Assembly (NCBI RefSeq): GCF_023091155.1
Contig: NZ_JAHWXK010000002.1
Location: 62,001 to 126,000 of the forward strand
DNA length: 64,000 nt
Origin: Microbacterium sufflavum
GTDB taxonomy: Bacteria > Actinomycetota > Actinomycetes > Actinomycetales > Microbacteriaceae
Direction: 5' to 3'
How positions within the stretch are numbered: the stretch's first letter is position 1; each line of letters begins with the position of its first letter. The notes under the pieces were generated by a model. That model saw only the letters and a list, made by a program, of their open reading frames with translations, had not been told where the DNA came from and searched no databases. Made by a program: the position numbers and the translations under genes. This document shows, piece by piece, positions 1 to 9,416 of the stretch.

Positions 1-867
1 CTCGTCGAACCCGACCTCGTCGTCGTGCTCATGGTGGGGCTCGCGCACGCGGGCGGCTTCGGCGGCATCGAGGCCACGGCCAAGGCGAAGTCCGAGCTCG
101 TGTCGGCGGCGCGGGTTCCGGGCACCGCCGTGCTCAACGCGGACGACCCCCGGGTGTGGGCGATGCGCGAGCTCGCCGAGCACCGCGGCCTTCGCGTCGT
201 CGGCTTCGGTCAGTCCGACGCGGCCGAGGTTCGCGCCCACGACATCGTCGTGTCCGCCTCCGGGACGACCTGCACGATCGAGGTCGCGGGGGAGCGCCGC
301 CCGCTGCGGCTCCGCGTGCTCGGCGCTCACCACGTGACCAACGCGCTGGCCGCCCTCACCGCGGCCGTGCAGCTCGGCGTGGCTCCGGCCGATGCGATCG
401 CCCGCCTGGAGACCGTCGAGATCGCCGAGCGATGGCGCATGCAGCCGATGGGCAACGATCGCGTGCGCATCATCAACGACGCCTACAACGCGAGCCCCGA
501 CTCGATGGCCGCCGCTCTGCGCACGCTCGCGCAGATCACCGGCCCGGACGAGCGCACGGTCGCCGTCCTGGGGGCCATGAGCGAGCTGGGCGACAGCGCG
601 GGCGAGGAACACGACCGCATCGGTCTGCTCGCGGTGCGTCTCAACATCCGCCGCATCGTGGTGGTGGGCCCTGAGGCGCGCCGCCTCTACCTGGCCGCGG
701 TCGGCGAAGGCTCCTGGGACAGCGAGGCCGTGCATCTGCCCGACCAGGATGCGGCGTTCGAGTACCTGCGCACGGAGCTGCGCGATGGCGACCGCGTGCT
801 GGTGAAGTCATCCAACTCCGTGGGCCTGCGGCATCTCGGCGATCGTCTGGGAGAATTGTTCTCGTGA
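1..867 (+). CDS. murF: UDP-N-acetylmuramoyl-tripeptide--D-alanyl-D-alanine ligase (MurF), 5' end missing
   Basis: The frame is open from the first base, so only the last 288 codons are present and the N-terminal ATP-binding part lies outside the window. MurF adds D-Ala-D-Ala to the UDP-MurNAc peptide, the last cytoplasmic step of peptidoglycan precursor synthesis. Visible Mur-ligase features are AHAGGFGG near the start of the window, HVTNALAALTAA in the central domain, and NDAYNASPDSM around visible residue 160, which matches the MurF DxYNAxPxSM signature. The C-terminal domain looks complete. Its TGA stop overlaps the GTG start of mraY, indicating translational coupling in the division and cell wall operon. 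Confidence 0.95.
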   Translation, partial: LVEPDLVVVLMVGLAHAGGFGGIEATAKAKSELVSAARVPGTAVLNADDPRVWAMRELAEHRGLRVVGFGQSDAAEVRAHDIVVSASGTTCTIEVAGERRPLRLRVLGAHHVTNALAALTAAVQLGVAPADAIARLETVEIAERWRMQPMGNDRVRIINDAYNASPDSMAAALRTLAQITGPDERTVAVLGAMSELGDSAGEEHDRIGLLAVRLNIRRIVVVGPEARRLYLAAVGEGSWDSEAVHLPDQDAAFEYLRTELRDGDRVLVKSSNSVGLRHLGDRLGELFS

Positions 868-1970
868 GGTCACTCATCATGGCGGCGGCGATCTCGCTCG
901 CCTTCACCCTGTTCCTGACCCCCGTCTTCCTCCGGCTCTTCCGGAAGTGGGGCTGGGGGCAGGTCATCCGCACCCCCGAGTCCGTGCACAACCCCAGCCA
1001 CGAGGCCAAGCGCGGGACCCCGACCATGGGCGGCGTGATCTTCATCCTCGGCTCCATCGTCGGCTACTTCACGGGCGTCCTGGTGAGCGGGGAGACGCCC
1101 GCGCTGTCGGCGATCCTGGTGATCTGGCTCATGGTGGGCTTCGGCGCGGTGGGCTTCATCGACGACTACATGAAGGTGCGCAGCCAGCGCAGCCTCGGCC
1201 TCTCCGGGTGGCGGAAGGTGATCGGCCAGCTCCTGGTCGTCATCCCGTTCGGCATCGTGGCGTTGAACTTCCCGAACCGCTGGGGTCAGACGCCCGCGAG
1301 CGCCTCGATCTCGCTGTTCCGCGACATCACCTGGCTCAACCTCTTCGCCTTCGGTGTGGTCCTCGGCTGGATCCTGTACCTGGCGTGGATCGCGATCATC
1401 GGCGTGGCCACGTCCAACAGCGTCAACCTCACCGACGGCCTCGACGGGCTCGCGGCCGGTGCCGGCGTGCTCGTCGTCGGCGCCTACAGCGTGATCGCCT
1501 TCTGGCAGTTCAAGCAGCCCTGCATCGGCGGCGACCCCGGCGCGCTCGGCGGATGCTACGAGGTGCGCGACCCCTTCAACCTGGCGATCATCTCGGCCTC
1601 GTTCGCCGCGAGCCTCATCGGCTTCCTGTGGTGGAACGCCCCGAAGGCGAAGGTGTTCATGGGCGACGTGGGCTCGATGGCGATCGGCGGCGTCGTGACC
1701 GCGATGGCGATCCTGACGCGCACCGAGCTGCTGCTCCTCGTGATCGCGGGCGTCTTCGTCCTCTCGTCCGGCTCGGTCATCCTGCAGCGGGCGTACTTCA
1801 AGGTCACGCGCGGCAAGCGGCTGTTCCTCATGAGCCCGTTCCACCACCACCTCGAGATGCGCGGCTGGTCGGAGGTCACGATCGTCGTGCGCATGTGGAT
1901 CATCGCCGGCCTGCTCGCGGTCTCGGCGATCGGACTGTTCTACGTGGAGTGGCTGACCCGTGTCGGCTGA
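864..1970 (+). CDS. mraY: Phospho-N-acetylmuramoyl-pentapeptide transferase (MraY)
   Basis: Integral membrane enzyme that transfers phospho-MurNAc-pentapeptide to undecaprenyl phosphate to give lipid I. The 368-residue length is normal for the family. Family motifs are in order: the aspartate pair in FIDDYMKV near residue 97, NLTDGLDGLAAG near residue 188, FMGDVGSMAIGG near residue 266 and FHHHLEMRGWSE near residue 327. About ten hydrophobic segments are visible. The GTG start overlaps the murF stop as GTGA. The 3' end overlaps murD by 11 bases, so the cluster is tightly coupled. Confidence 0.97.
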   Translation: MRSLIMAAAISLAFTLFLTPVFLRLFRKWGWGQVIRTPESVHNPSHEAKRGTPTMGGVIFILGSIVGYFTGVLVSGETPALSAILVIWLMVGFGAVGFIDDYMKVRSQRSLGLSGWRKVIGQLLVVIPFGIVALNFPNRWGQTPASASISLFRDITWLNLFAFGVVLGWILYLAWIAIIGVATSNSVNLTDGLDGLAAGAGVLVVGAYSVIAFWQFKQPCIGGDPGALGGCYEVRDPFNLAIISASFAASLIGFLWWNAPKAKVFMGDVGSMAIGGVVTAMAILTRTELLLLVIAGVFVLSSGSVILQRAYFKVTRGKRLFLMSPFHHHLEMRGWSEVTIVVRMWIIAGLLAVSAIGLFYVEWLTRVG

Positions 1971-3495
1971 GCGTCTGGCCGGACTGACCAGCTGGAACGC
2001 GGACTGGTCGGGGCTGCGCGTCGCCGTGCTCGGACTGTCGATGACCGGCTTCTCGGTCGCGGACACCCTGGCGGAGCTGGGCGCCGAAGTGCTCGTGCTC
2101 AGCGAGTCGGCGGACGAGGAGTACGCGCGCCTGCTGCCCGTGATCGGCGCGGCCCTCGAGCTGGGGTCGCTCGCCGAGGTGCCGGAGGCCCTGCGCGCGT
2201 TCGAGCCGGAGGTGGTGATCGCGTCGCCGGGCTTCTCGCCGTCGCACCCCGTGATCCGCTGGGCGCAGGACGCCGGCATCGCGCTCTGGGGGGACGTCGA
2301 GCTCGCGTGGCGAGTGCGGGACAAGGTACTCCGCGCCGACGGGACCCCGGCCGACTGGGTGCTCATCACCGGCACCAACGGCAAGACCACGACCACGCAG
2401 CTCACCGCGACCCTGCTGGTCGAGGGCGGCCTGCGTGCGGCCCCGTGCGGCAACATCGGGGTGCCCGTGCTCGACGCGGTGCGCGACCCGGCCGGCTTCG
2501 ACGTGCTCGTGGTGGAGCTGTCGAGTCATCAGCTCTGGTATCTCGGGTTGTCGCAGCCGGAGGGGGAGCTGTTCCCGTACTCCGCCGTGTGTCTGAACCT
2601 CGCCGACGATCACCTCGTGTGGCACGGCAGCGCGGAGGCCTACCGCGACGCGAAGGCCCTGGTGTATCGCAACACGCGCGTGGCCTGCGTCTACAACAAG
2701 GCCGACGTGGCCACGCGCCGCATGGTCGAGGAGGCCGAGGTCGTCGATGGCGCCCGCGCGATCGGCTTCGACCTGGGCATCCCCGGCCCGAGCGACCTCG
2801 GCGTGGTGGAGGGGCTGCTCGTCGACCGGGCGTTCCTCGACGACCGCGCCCGCAGCGCCCTCGAGCTCACCACCGTCGCCGAGCTCGAGTCCGCTGGACT
2901 CTCGGCGCCGCACATCGTGCAGAACATCCTCGCCGCCAGCGCACTCGCCCGGTCGCTCGGCGTCGAGCCGGAGGCGATCCACTCGGCCCTGCAGGGCTTC
3001 CACCTCGACGCTCACCGCATCCAGGTGGTCGCGCGCCACGCCGGCATCACCTGGGTCGACGATTCCAAGGCGACGAACCCGCACGCGGCAGCCTCCTCGC
3101 TGCGGGCGTACCCCGGAGCGGTGTGGGTCGTTGGCGGTGATCTGAAGGGTGTGGACATCTCCGAGCTCGTGGCCGATGCCGGGGCGTCCGCACGCGCGGC
3201 GGTCGTGATCGGTGTGGAGCGCGGCGATGTCGTGGCGGCATTCGGGCGACACGCGCCGGCGGTGCCGGTGTTCGAGGTCGACGCTGGCGACACTGGACAG
3301 GTCATGAACCGCGTGGTGGAGATCGCCGCGGGGATCGTCGAAGACGGGGGCACCGTGCTGTTGGCCCCGGCCGCGGCGTCCTTCGACCAGTTCTCCGGCT
3401 ATGCGGAACGTGGCCGCCGCTTCGCCGAGGCGGTACGTGAGTGGATCGAGCGGGGGAGCGCCGATGACGCAGGTGGCTCGCCCTCCGCGCTCTGA
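1960..3495 (+). CDS. murD: UDP-N-acetylmuramoyl-L-alanine--D-glutamate ligase (MurD)
   Basis: Cytoplasmic ATP-dependent ligase that adds D-glutamate to UDP-MurNAc-L-alanine. The N-terminal Rossmann-like substrate domain (VAVLGLSMTGFS, near residue 25) is followed by the P-loop GTNGKTTTTQLTA near residue 138, the conserved SSHQL near residue 188, and DDSKATNPHAAASSL near residue 367, typical of MurD. At 511 residues it is slightly long for the family, as in other actinobacteria. It starts with GTG inside the end of mraY and runs 32 bases into ftsW. Confidence 0.96.
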   Translation: MSAERLAGLTSWNADWSGLRVAVLGLSMTGFSVADTLAELGAEVLVLSESADEEYARLLPVIGAALELGSLAEVPEALRAFEPEVVIASPGFSPSHPVIRWAQDAGIALWGDVELAWRVRDKVLRADGTPADWVLITGTNGKTTTTQLTATLLVEGGLRAAPCGNIGVPVLDAVRDPAGFDVLVVELSSHQLWYLGLSQPEGELFPYSAVCLNLADDHLVWHGSAEAYRDAKALVYRNTRVACVYNKADVATRRMVEEAEVVDGARAIGFDLGIPGPSDLGVVEGLLVDRAFLDDRARSALELTTVAELESAGLSAPHIVQNILAASALARSLGVEPEAIHSALQGFHLDAHRIQVVARHAGITWVDDSKATNPHAAASSLRAYPGAVWVVGGDLKGVDISELVADAGASARAAVVIGVERGDVVAAFGRHAPAVPVFEVDAGDTGQVMNRVVEIAAGIVEDGGTVLLAPAAASFDQFSGYAERGRRFAEAVREWIERGSADDAGGSPSAL

Positions 3496-4669
3496 GTCGG
3501 GCGGCCTCGCGGCCCGGGTGTCTCTGGGGCGCCGGTTCACGCCGGTGTCGACCGAGTTCCTCCTGATCGCGTCGACCGCGCTGCTCCTCACGATCTTCGG
3601 CCTGGTGATGGTGCTGTCGGCCACCAGCGCGACCGCCGTCGCGAACGACCAGAACCCGATGGACGGCGTGCTGCGCCAGGGCGTCTTCGCCCTGCTGGGC
3701 ATCCCGCTGATGTTCCTCATCAGCCGTCTGCCGATCGCCTTCCTGAAGCGCATGGCCTGGCCCGCGCTGTTCGGGGCGGTTGCCCTGCAGCTGCTGGTGT
3801 TCACGCCTCTGGGCATCGCGGACGGCGGCAACCGGAACTGGATCCAGATCGCCGGGTTCCAGATGCAGCCGTCCGAGTTCCTCAAGCTCGCGCTGGCCCT
3901 GTGGATCGCCGCGGTGCTGCTGCGCAAGCAGACCATGCTGGGCACCTGGCACCACGTGTTCATTCCGGTCGTGCCGGTGGGCGCTCTCGCGATCGGGACC
4001 GTGCTGGCGGGCAAGGACCTGGGCACCGCGATGGTGATGGTCCTGATCCTGCTCGGCTGTCTGTTCTTCTCGGGCGTCAAGCTCCGGCTCTTCATCATCC
4101 CGATGATCCTCGGCGTGGTCGCGGTGCTCGCGTACGCACTGTCCAGCGAGGATCGGATGCGGCGCATTACCGCGACGTGCGACGACATGGCGCTCTACTA
4201 CACCGACTGCTACCAGTCGATCCATGGCATCTGGGGCATGGCCTCTGGCGGCATCTTCGGGCTCGGCCTGGGCAACTCGCAGGAGAAGTACGGCTGGCTG
4301 CCCGCTGCGGGCAACGACTTCATCTTCGCGATCGTCGGCGAGGAGCTCGGCCTGATCGGCTGCATCGTGGTGCTGGCGCTGTTCACGTTCTTCACGGTCG
4401 GCGCGTTCCACATCATCCGCAAGACGCCGGACCCCTTCATTCGGGTCGCCGCGGGCGGCATCACGGTGTGGATCGTGGGCCAGGCGGTGCTGAACATCGG
4501 TGTGGTGATCGGTGTCTTCCCCGTGATGGGCGTGCCGCTGCCGTTCATGTCGCAGGGCGGGACGGCGCTGTTCGCGGTGCTCGTGGCCTGCGGTGTGCTG
4601 CTCGCCTTCGCCCGGACGATCCCCGTCTCGGAGAAGCAGTCAGGTGCGCGGGGTAGGGTCGCTCGGTGA
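3464..4669 (+). CDS. ftsW: Peptidoglycan glycosyltransferase FtsW (SEDS family)
   Basis: Polytopic SEDS-family protein that polymerises lipid II at the septum together with a class B PBP, whose gene is not in this window. Diagnostic features are GNRNWIQIAGFQMQPSEF, the likely catalytic aspartate in LAGKDLGTAMVM, the long external loop between membrane segments 7 and 8, and the C-terminal PLPFMSQGGTA. The frame is open further upstream. I choose the ATG preceded by GGGGGAG at 3451-3457, which gives 401 residues starting MTQVARPP and a 32-base overlap with murD. The stop overlaps the murG start as GTGA. Confidence 0.95.
   Translation: MTQVARPPRSESGGLAARVSLGRRFTPVSTEFLLIASTALLLTIFGLVMVLSATSATAVANDQNPMDGVLRQGVFALLGIPLMFLISRLPIAFLKRMAWPALFGAVALQLLVFTPLGIADGGNRNWIQIAGFQMQPSEFLKLALALWIAAVLLRKQTMLGTWHHVFIPVVPVGALAIGTVLAGKDLGTAMVMVLILLGCLFFSGVKLRLFIIPMILGVVAVLAYALSSEDRMRRITATCDDMALYYTDCYQSIHGIWGMASGGIFGLGLGNSQEKYGWLPAAGNDFIFAIVGEELGLIGCIVVLALFTFFTVGAFHIIRKTPDPFIRVAAGGITVWIVGQAVLNIGVVIGVFPVMGVPLPFMSQGGTALFAVLVACGVLLAFARTIPVSEKQSGARGRVAR
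4654..4659 (+). promoter_or_regulatory. Possible -10 element for murG inside ftsW
   Basis: TAGGGT ends six bases before the murG GTG codon. The spacing matches the leaderless pattern repeated across this window. It lies inside ftsW coding sequence, so murG may be transcribed on its own as well as by readthrough. No -35 box is obvious. Confidence 0.35.
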
Positions 4670-5742
4670 CCTCGTATCTTCTCGCCGGCGGTGGCACCGC
4701 CGGCCATGTCAACCCGCTGCTCGCGGTCGCCGATGCGTTGCGCGAGCGTGACCCCGAGGCCACGGTCCTGGTGCTCGGGACGGCCGAAGGCCTGGAGTCG
4801 CGGCTGGTGCCGGAGCGCGGGTACGAGCTGCTGATCGTCGACAAGGTGCCGTTCCCGCGGCGTCCGAACGCGCAGGCAGCGGCGTTTCCCGGTCGCTTCC
4901 GTCGTGCGATCGCTCAGGTGCGTCAGCACATCCGCCGTCACCGCATCGACGTGGTGGTCGGCTTCGGCGGGTACGCCTCGGCTCCCGCGTACGTGGCGGC
5001 GCGCCGCGAACGGGTGCCGTTCGTGGTGCACGAGGCGAACGCCAAGCCGGGTCTCGCGAATGTGCTCGGCGCCCGGGCTGCCGCAGGGGTGGGCGTCGCG
5101 TTCGAGGGCACACCGCTTCGCCGTGGCGAGGTCGTCGGCATGCCGCTGCGACGTGAGGTGATCGCGCTCGACCGTGCCGCGACGCGTGCCGAGGCGGCGG
5201 AGCACTTCGGCCTCGACCCCGCACGACCCGTCCTGCTCGTGTTCGGCGGTTCCCTCGGAGCCCAGCGGCTGAACGACGCGATCGCCGATTCCTGGCGCGA
5301 CATCCTCGACGCCGGGTGGCAGCTGCTGCACGTGACGGGGGAGCGCAGCGACCTCGAGGATCCCCGCGTGCCTGGCTATACGATGCGCCGCTACGTGGAC
5401 CGCATGGACCTCGCGTTCGCGCTGGCCGATCTGATCGTGTCGCGGTCGGGTTCGGCCACCGTGAGCGAGGTCAGTGCTCTGGGCATTCCCGCGCTCTACG
5501 TCCCGTACTCGGTGGGCAACGGCGAGCAGCGGCTCAACGCCGGCTCGGCGGTGGCAGCGGGAGCAGCCGAGCTGCTCGACGACGCCACCTTCGACGGCGA
5601 CGCGGTGCGGCGGCTCGTCGTGCCCCTGCTCGGCGATCCCGAGCGCATCGCGCGCATGGCGGCGGCCGCGGAGAACGTCGGTACCAGGAACGGTACGGAG
5701 AACGTGATCCAGCTGATCGACCGTGCCCTCGGTGCGGCGTGA
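4666..5742 (+). CDS. murG: UDP-N-acetylglucosamine--lipid I GlcNAc transferase (MurG)
   Basis: Peripheral membrane GT-B glycosyltransferase that converts lipid I to lipid II. The N-terminal glycine loop GGGTAGHVNPLLAVADAL starts near residue 8, followed by VVGFGGYAS and HEANAKPGLAN. The C-terminal UDP-GlcNAc-binding half carries FGGSLGAQRLND and RSGSATVSEVSALGIPALY. The 358-residue length is normal. The GTG start overlaps the ftsW stop, and a TAGGGT hexamer lies six bases upstream. A 42-base gap before murC is the first real intergenic space in the cluster. Confidence 0.96.
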   Translation: MTSYLLAGGGTAGHVNPLLAVADALRERDPEATVLVLGTAEGLESRLVPERGYELLIVDKVPFPRRPNAQAAAFPGRFRRAIAQVRQHIRRHRIDVVVGFGGYASAPAYVAARRERVPFVVHEANAKPGLANVLGARAAAGVGVAFEGTPLRRGEVVGMPLRREVIALDRAATRAEAAEHFGLDPARPVLLVFGGSLGAQRLNDAIADSWRDILDAGWQLLHVTGERSDLEDPRVPGYTMRRYVDRMDLAFALADLIVSRSGSATVSEVSALGIPALYVPYSVGNGEQRLNAGSAVAAGAAELLDDATFDGDAVRRLVVPLLGDPERIARMAAAAENVGTRNGTENVIQLIDRALGAA

Positions 5743-5769
5743 CTCCGGCGTCCCGACCGGAACGAAAAG

Positions 5770-5775
5770 TAGACT
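5770..5775 (+). promoter_or_regulatory. Possible -10 element for murC
   Basis: TAGACT lies nine bases before the murC ATG in the murG-murC gap. A start site about seven bases downstream would leave a leader of only two or three bases. The -35 region is not recognisable. Confidence 0.4.
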
Positions 5776-5784
5776 GAAGCGGAC

Positions 5785-7185
5785 ATGATCAGACCCGACC
5801 TCTCCCTCCCCCTTCCCGAGACGATCACCTCCGCGCACTTCATCGGCATCGGCGGCTCCGGCATGAGCGGGCTCGCCAAGATGTTCCTCGACGCCGGCAT
5901 CCGGGTGTCCGGAAGCGACCGCGCCGACAGCGACAACCTGCGTGCCCTCGCCGCCGCGGGCGCGACCGTGCACGTCGGTCACGACGCCGCGCACCTGGGC
6001 GACGCCGACACCGTGGTGCACACCGGTGCCATCTGGCCGGAGAACCCGGAGTTCGTGACGGCGAAGGAGCGCGGTCTCCACGTCATCCACCGCTCGCAGG
6101 CGCTGCACTGGCTGATCGGATCGCGACGTCTGGTGTCGGTCGCGGGGGCCCACGGCAAGACCACCTCGACCGGGATGATCGTGACCGCGCTGCGCGAGCT
6201 CGGGGCGGAACCGCACTTCGTCAACGGCGGCGTGATCGAGCAGCTCGGAGTGTCCAGCGCCACCGGGAGCGGTGACCTGTTCGTGATCGAGGCCGACGAG
6301 TCGGACGGCACGTTCCTGCTGTACGACACCGCGGTCGCGCTCATCACGAACGTCGACCCCGATCACCTGGACCACTACGGGTCGGACGAGGCGTTCCACG
6401 ACGCGTTCGTGCGGTTCGCCGACGCGGCCTCGGAAGCCGTCGTGATCTCCAGCGACGACCCCGGTGCGCTGCGGGTCGGGGCGGGGCTGTCGCACCCCCA
6501 CGTGCTCACGTTCGGTGAGGCGGAGGACGCGGATGTGCGCCTGACCGACATCGTCACGGACGGACCGGTCGCGGCGACTCTGGTGTACGCGGGGGAGCAG
6601 GTGCGCATGCAGCTCGCCGTCCCTGGGGCCCACAACGCGATCAATGCGACCGGTGCCGTCGCGGTGCTCGTCGCGCTCGGCTTTCCGTTCGCCGACGCGG
6701 TGCACGCGATGGAGGGCTTCGCGGGGACCGTGCGTCGGCTCGAACGCCACGGGGAAGAGCGCGGCGTCACGGTGTACGACGACTACTCGCATCACCCGAC
6801 CGAGGTCAGGGCGGCGCTGGAGGCGATGCGCACTCTCGCCGGCGACGGCCGACTGATCGCGATCCAGCAGCCGCACACGTACTCCCGCACGCAGCACATG
6901 TATCAGGAGTTCGCCGATGTGCTCGAGCAGCTGGCCGACCACACCGTGATGCTCGACGTCTACGGCGCCAGGGAGGATCCGGTTCCCGGTGTCACCGGTG
7001 AACTCGTGAGCGGTGCGTTCCACGACCCCTCGCGCGTGCACTTCGTGGCGGACTGGCAGCAGGCCGCCGACTACACGGCCTCGGTCGCGCGCGCGGGCGA
7101 CGTGGTCGTCACGCTCGGCTGCGGCAACGTGTACCAGATCATCCCGCAGGTGCTGGAGTCGCTGCGTCGGACCGACGGGGCGTAG
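5785..7185 (+). CDS. murC: UDP-N-acetylmuramate--L-alanine ligase (MurC)
   Basis: ATP-dependent ligase that adds the first peptide residue, L-alanine, to UDP-MurNAc. The N-terminal dinucleotide-like motif is [17 protein letters not shown] from residue 17. The P-loop is [13 protein letters not shown] near residue 124, and the conserved EADESDGTF is near residue 172. [14 protein letters not shown] near residue 332 marks the MurC C-terminal domain. At 466 residues it is full length. It is followed within three bases by ftsQ. Confidence 0.96.
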   Translation: MIRPDLSLPLPETITSAHFIGIGGSGMSGLAKMFLDAGIRVSGSDRADSDNLRALAAAGATVHVGHDAAHLGDADTVVHTGAIWPENPEFVTAKERGLHVIHRSQALHWLIGSRRLVSVAGAHGKTTSTGMIVTALRELGAEPHFVNGGVIEQLGVSSATGSGDLFVIEADESDGTFLLYDTAVALITNVDPDHLDHYGSDEAFHDAFVRFADAASEAVVISSDDPGALRVGAGLSHPHVLTFGEAEDADVRLTDIVTDGPVAATLVYAGEQVRMQLAVPGAHNAINATGAVAVLVALGFPFADAVHAMEGFAGTVRRLERHGEERGVTVYDDYSHHPTEVRAALEAMRTLAGDGRLIAIQQPHTYSRTQHMYQEFADVLEQLADHTVMLDVYGAREDPVPGVTGELVSGAFHDPSRVHFVADWQQAADYTASVARAGDVVVTLGCGNVYQIIPQVLESLRRTDGA

Positions 7186-7188
7186 CGC

Positions 7189-8106
7189 ATGCGCCGGCCC
7201 GCACCGCTTCCGAGCGCTCCGGATGCCCCGGAGCAGGCGCCCGCCGCGCCGGAACGGACTGCGCGTGCGCGTCGCCGTGATCCGGAGCCGCCGATCCCGC
7301 TCGTCGATGAGCCTGCGGGCGAGGCCGTGCAGGATGACGACGCGGAGCGTCCCACGTCGACGCGGGAGGTGTGGCGGGCGGCTCGCGCTCGTCGCAAGGC
7401 GCTGCGCGCGGAGATCCGCCGCTTCACGCAGCGGTCACGTCGGCGCCGGATCGTCTGGCTCAGCAGCCTGGGTGCCCTCGTGCTGCTGGTGGGCGGGAGC
7501 GTCGCGGCGGCATACAGCCCGCTGTTCGCGGTCGAGCGGATCACGGTCGCGGGGGCGACGACGATCGATCCTGCCGTGATCGAGGCGGCGCTGAGCGACC
7601 AGGTCGGCACCCCCCTCGCGCTCGTGGACACGAGTGAGGTGAAGGCCGCTCTCCTGGCGTTCCCGCTGATCGAGACGTACTCCCTGGAGGCGCGCCCTCC
7701 GCACGACCTGACCGTGCGCATCGTCGAGCGGACGCCCATCGGGGTGATCTCGTCGTCGGCGGGCTACACGCTGGTGGATGCGGCGGGTGTGGCGCTGTCG
7801 ACGACGGCGGAGCAGCCCGCGGGTCAGCCGCTCGTGGAGACCGAGGGCGGGGTGGATTCGGCCGCGTTCCGCAGCGCCGGCCTGGTGGTGCGTGCACTGC
7901 CGGAGGGGATCCGCTCGGCGCTGACGGAGGTGAGGGCGTCGACCGCGGACGATGTGACGCTCACCCTCAGCACCGGCCTCACGGTCGTGTGGGGGAGTTC
8001 GGAGGAGTCGGGTCTGAAGGCGCTCGCGCTGTCGGCGGCGCTCACCGCGAACCCCGAGGCGTCGTCGATCGATGTGACCTCGCCGGACGTCGCGGTCGTC
8101 GGCTGA
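7189..8106 (+). CDS. ftsQ: Cell division protein FtsQ
   Basis: Bitopic divisome protein linking early and late division proteins. It has an Arg- and Pro-rich cytoplasmic N-terminus of about 85 residues, one membrane segment (LSSLGALVLLVGGSVAAAY, about residues 88-106), then a POTRA domain starting SPLFAVERITVAGATTID and a beta domain. Sequence conservation in FtsQ is low, so the call rests on topology, the POTRA start and the position between murC and ftsZ. It ends 161 bases before ftsZ. Confidence 0.9.
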   Translation: MRRPAPLPSAPDAPEQAPAAPERTARARRRDPEPPIPLVDEPAGEAVQDDDAERPTSTREVWRAARARRKALRAEIRRFTQRSRRRRIVWLSSLGALVLLVGGSVAAAYSPLFAVERITVAGATTIDPAVIEAALSDQVGTPLALVDTSEVKAALLAFPLIETYSLEARPPHDLTVRIVERTPIGVISSSAGYTLVDAAGVALSTTAEQPAGQPLVETEGGVDSAAFRSAGLVVRALPEGIRSALTEVRASTADDVTLTLSTGLTVVWGSSEESGLKALALSAALTANPEASSIDVTSPDVAVVG

Positions 8107-8126
8107 CGGCTTTCGGCGGGAATGGG

Positions 8127-8144
8127 GCGACACGCCCGTGTCGC
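8127..8144. promoter_or_regulatory. Perfect inverted repeat with paired GACAC/GTGTC upstream of ftsZ
   Basis: GCGACAC-GCCC-GTGTCGC forms a perfect 7-bp stem with a 4-base loop, 20 bases after the ftsQ stop. It has no T-run, so it is a poor intrinsic terminator. GACAC is the core reported for WhiA binding in Streptomyces, and here it occurs as two facing copies. Either a weak terminator or hairpin, or a protein-binding site, is possible. Confidence 0.4.
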
Positions 8145-8211
8145 TGCGCGCGCGCGGCCGGGCGGCGCTTACCTTCGATCTGAGAGAACGCAATACCGGG
8201 AAATACTTTAC

Positions 8212-8226
8212 ACCTCTAGTTGAGGT
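8212..8226. promoter_or_regulatory. Palindrome ACCTC-N5-GAGGT in the ftsZ leader
   Basis: ACCTC TAGTT GAGGT lies 42 bases before the ftsZ ATG and just after TACTTTA, which could serve as a -10. The region from here to the ribosome binding site also holds AAGGTTC, a sequence I recall from leaders of other actinobacterial ftsZ genes (memory, not checked). Role as operator or mRNA hairpin is inferred. Confidence 0.4.
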
Positions 8227-8267
8227 TTAAGGTTCCCATCCAAGGCTCGACTAATCGGAGGCCGGCC

Positions 8268-9416
8268 ATGAGCCAGAACCAGAACTACCTCGCCGTGATC
8301 AAGGTCGTCGGCGTCGGCGGTGGCGGCGTCAACGCCGTCAACCGCATGATCGAGCTCGGGCTCCGCGGAGTCGAGTTCATCGCCGTGAACACCGATGCGC
8401 AGGCGCTGCTCATGAGCGACGCCGACGTCAAGCTCGACGTCGGCCGCGAGCTCACGCGCGGTCTCGGGGCGGGTGCCGACCCGGAGGTCGGTCGCCGTGC
8501 TGCGGAAGACCACGCGGAGGAGATCGAGCAGGCGCTGACCGGCGCCGACATGGTGTTCGTCACCGCCGGTGAGGGCGGTGGCACCGGAACCGGTGGCGCG
8601 CCCGTCGTCGCCCGCATCGCCAAGTCGATCGGCGCCCTGACGATCGGTGTCGTGACCAAGCCGTTCTCGTTCGAGGGTCGCCGCCGCCAGAGCCAGGCGG
8701 AGGCCGGCGTCGCCAAGCTCAAGGAAGAGGTCGACACCCTCATCGTGGTGCCCAACGACCGCCTCCTGGAGATCAGCGACCGCGGCATCTCGATGATCGA
8801 GGCCTTCGCGACCGCCGACCAGGTGCTCCTCGCCGGTGTCCAGGGCATCACGGACCTCATCACCACCCCCGGTCTGATCAACCTCGACTTCGCCGACGTC
8901 AAGTCGGTCATGCAGGGTGCGGGATCCGCGCTCATGGGTATCGGGTCGGCGCGCGGCGCCGACCGGGCCATCAAGGCCGCCGAACTCGCGGTCGAGTCTC
9001 CGCTGCTGGAAGCCTCGATCGAGGGCGCGCACGGCGTGCTCCTCTCGATCCAGGGTGGCTCGAACCTGGGCATCTTCGAGATCCACGACGCCGCGGACCT
9101 GGTGAAGGAGGCCGCGCACCCGGAGGCGAACATCATCTTCGGTACCGTCATCGACGACACGCTCGGCGACGAGGTGCGCGTCACGGTCATCGCCGCGGGC
9201 TTCGACGGCGGGGAGCCGTCGCTGCGCCTGGACCCGATGGTCGTCTCCCGGCCGTCCACCGCATCGCTGCCGGAGGTCGCCCTCTCGGACGAGGCCGAGA
9301 AGCCCGCGGAGACGCCCGCCACCGAGTCGGCCCCGGCACCGCAGCGCACGCCGGCCACCAGCATCGAGCCGGCATTCGCCGACGACGACATCGACATCCC
9401 CGAATTCCTGAAGTGA
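8268..9416 (+). CDS. ftsZ: Cell division protein FtsZ
   Basis: Tubulin-like GTPase that forms the Z-ring. It has the N-terminal [13 protein letters not shown], the tubulin signature [15 protein letters not shown] near residue 101, and the NTDAQAL loop. The acidic and Pro-rich linker ends in [11 protein letters not shown], the conserved C-terminal tail that binds SepF and other partners. The reading frame is open upstream, but the ATG 7 bases after CGGAG (8256-8260) gives [15 protein letters not shown] and a normal 382 residues. ftsA is absent, as usual in actinobacteria, where SepF anchors the ring. The stop overlaps the next GTG. Confidence 0.97.
   Translation: MSQNQNYLAVIKVVGVGGGGVNAVNRMIELGLRGVEFIAVNTDAQALLMSDADVKLDVGRELTRGLGAGADPEVGRRAAEDHAEEIEQALTGADMVFVTAGEGGGTGTGGAPVVARIAKSIGALTIGVVTKPFSFEGRRRQSQAEAGVAKLKEEVDTLIVVPNDRLLEISDRGISMIEAFATADQVLLAGVQGITDLITTPGLINLDFADVKSVMQGAGSALMGIGSARGADRAIKAAELAVESPLLEASIEGAHGVLLSIQGGSNLGIFEIHDAADLVKEAAHPEANIIFGTVIDDTLGDEVRVTVIAAGFDGGEPSLRLDPMVVSRPSTASLPEVALSDEAEKPAETPATESAPAPQRTPATSIEPAFADDDIDIPEFLK

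Noticed and set aside
870..2456. Minus-strand open frame of 528 codons opposite mraY and murD
   Set aside because: Antisense to two clear genes, with Arg/Asp/His-rich composition typical of shadow frames in high-GC coding DNA.
4210..7041. Minus-strand open frame of 943 codons opposite ftsW, murG and murC
   Set aside because: Shadow of three conserved genes; no family motif and typical antisense composition.
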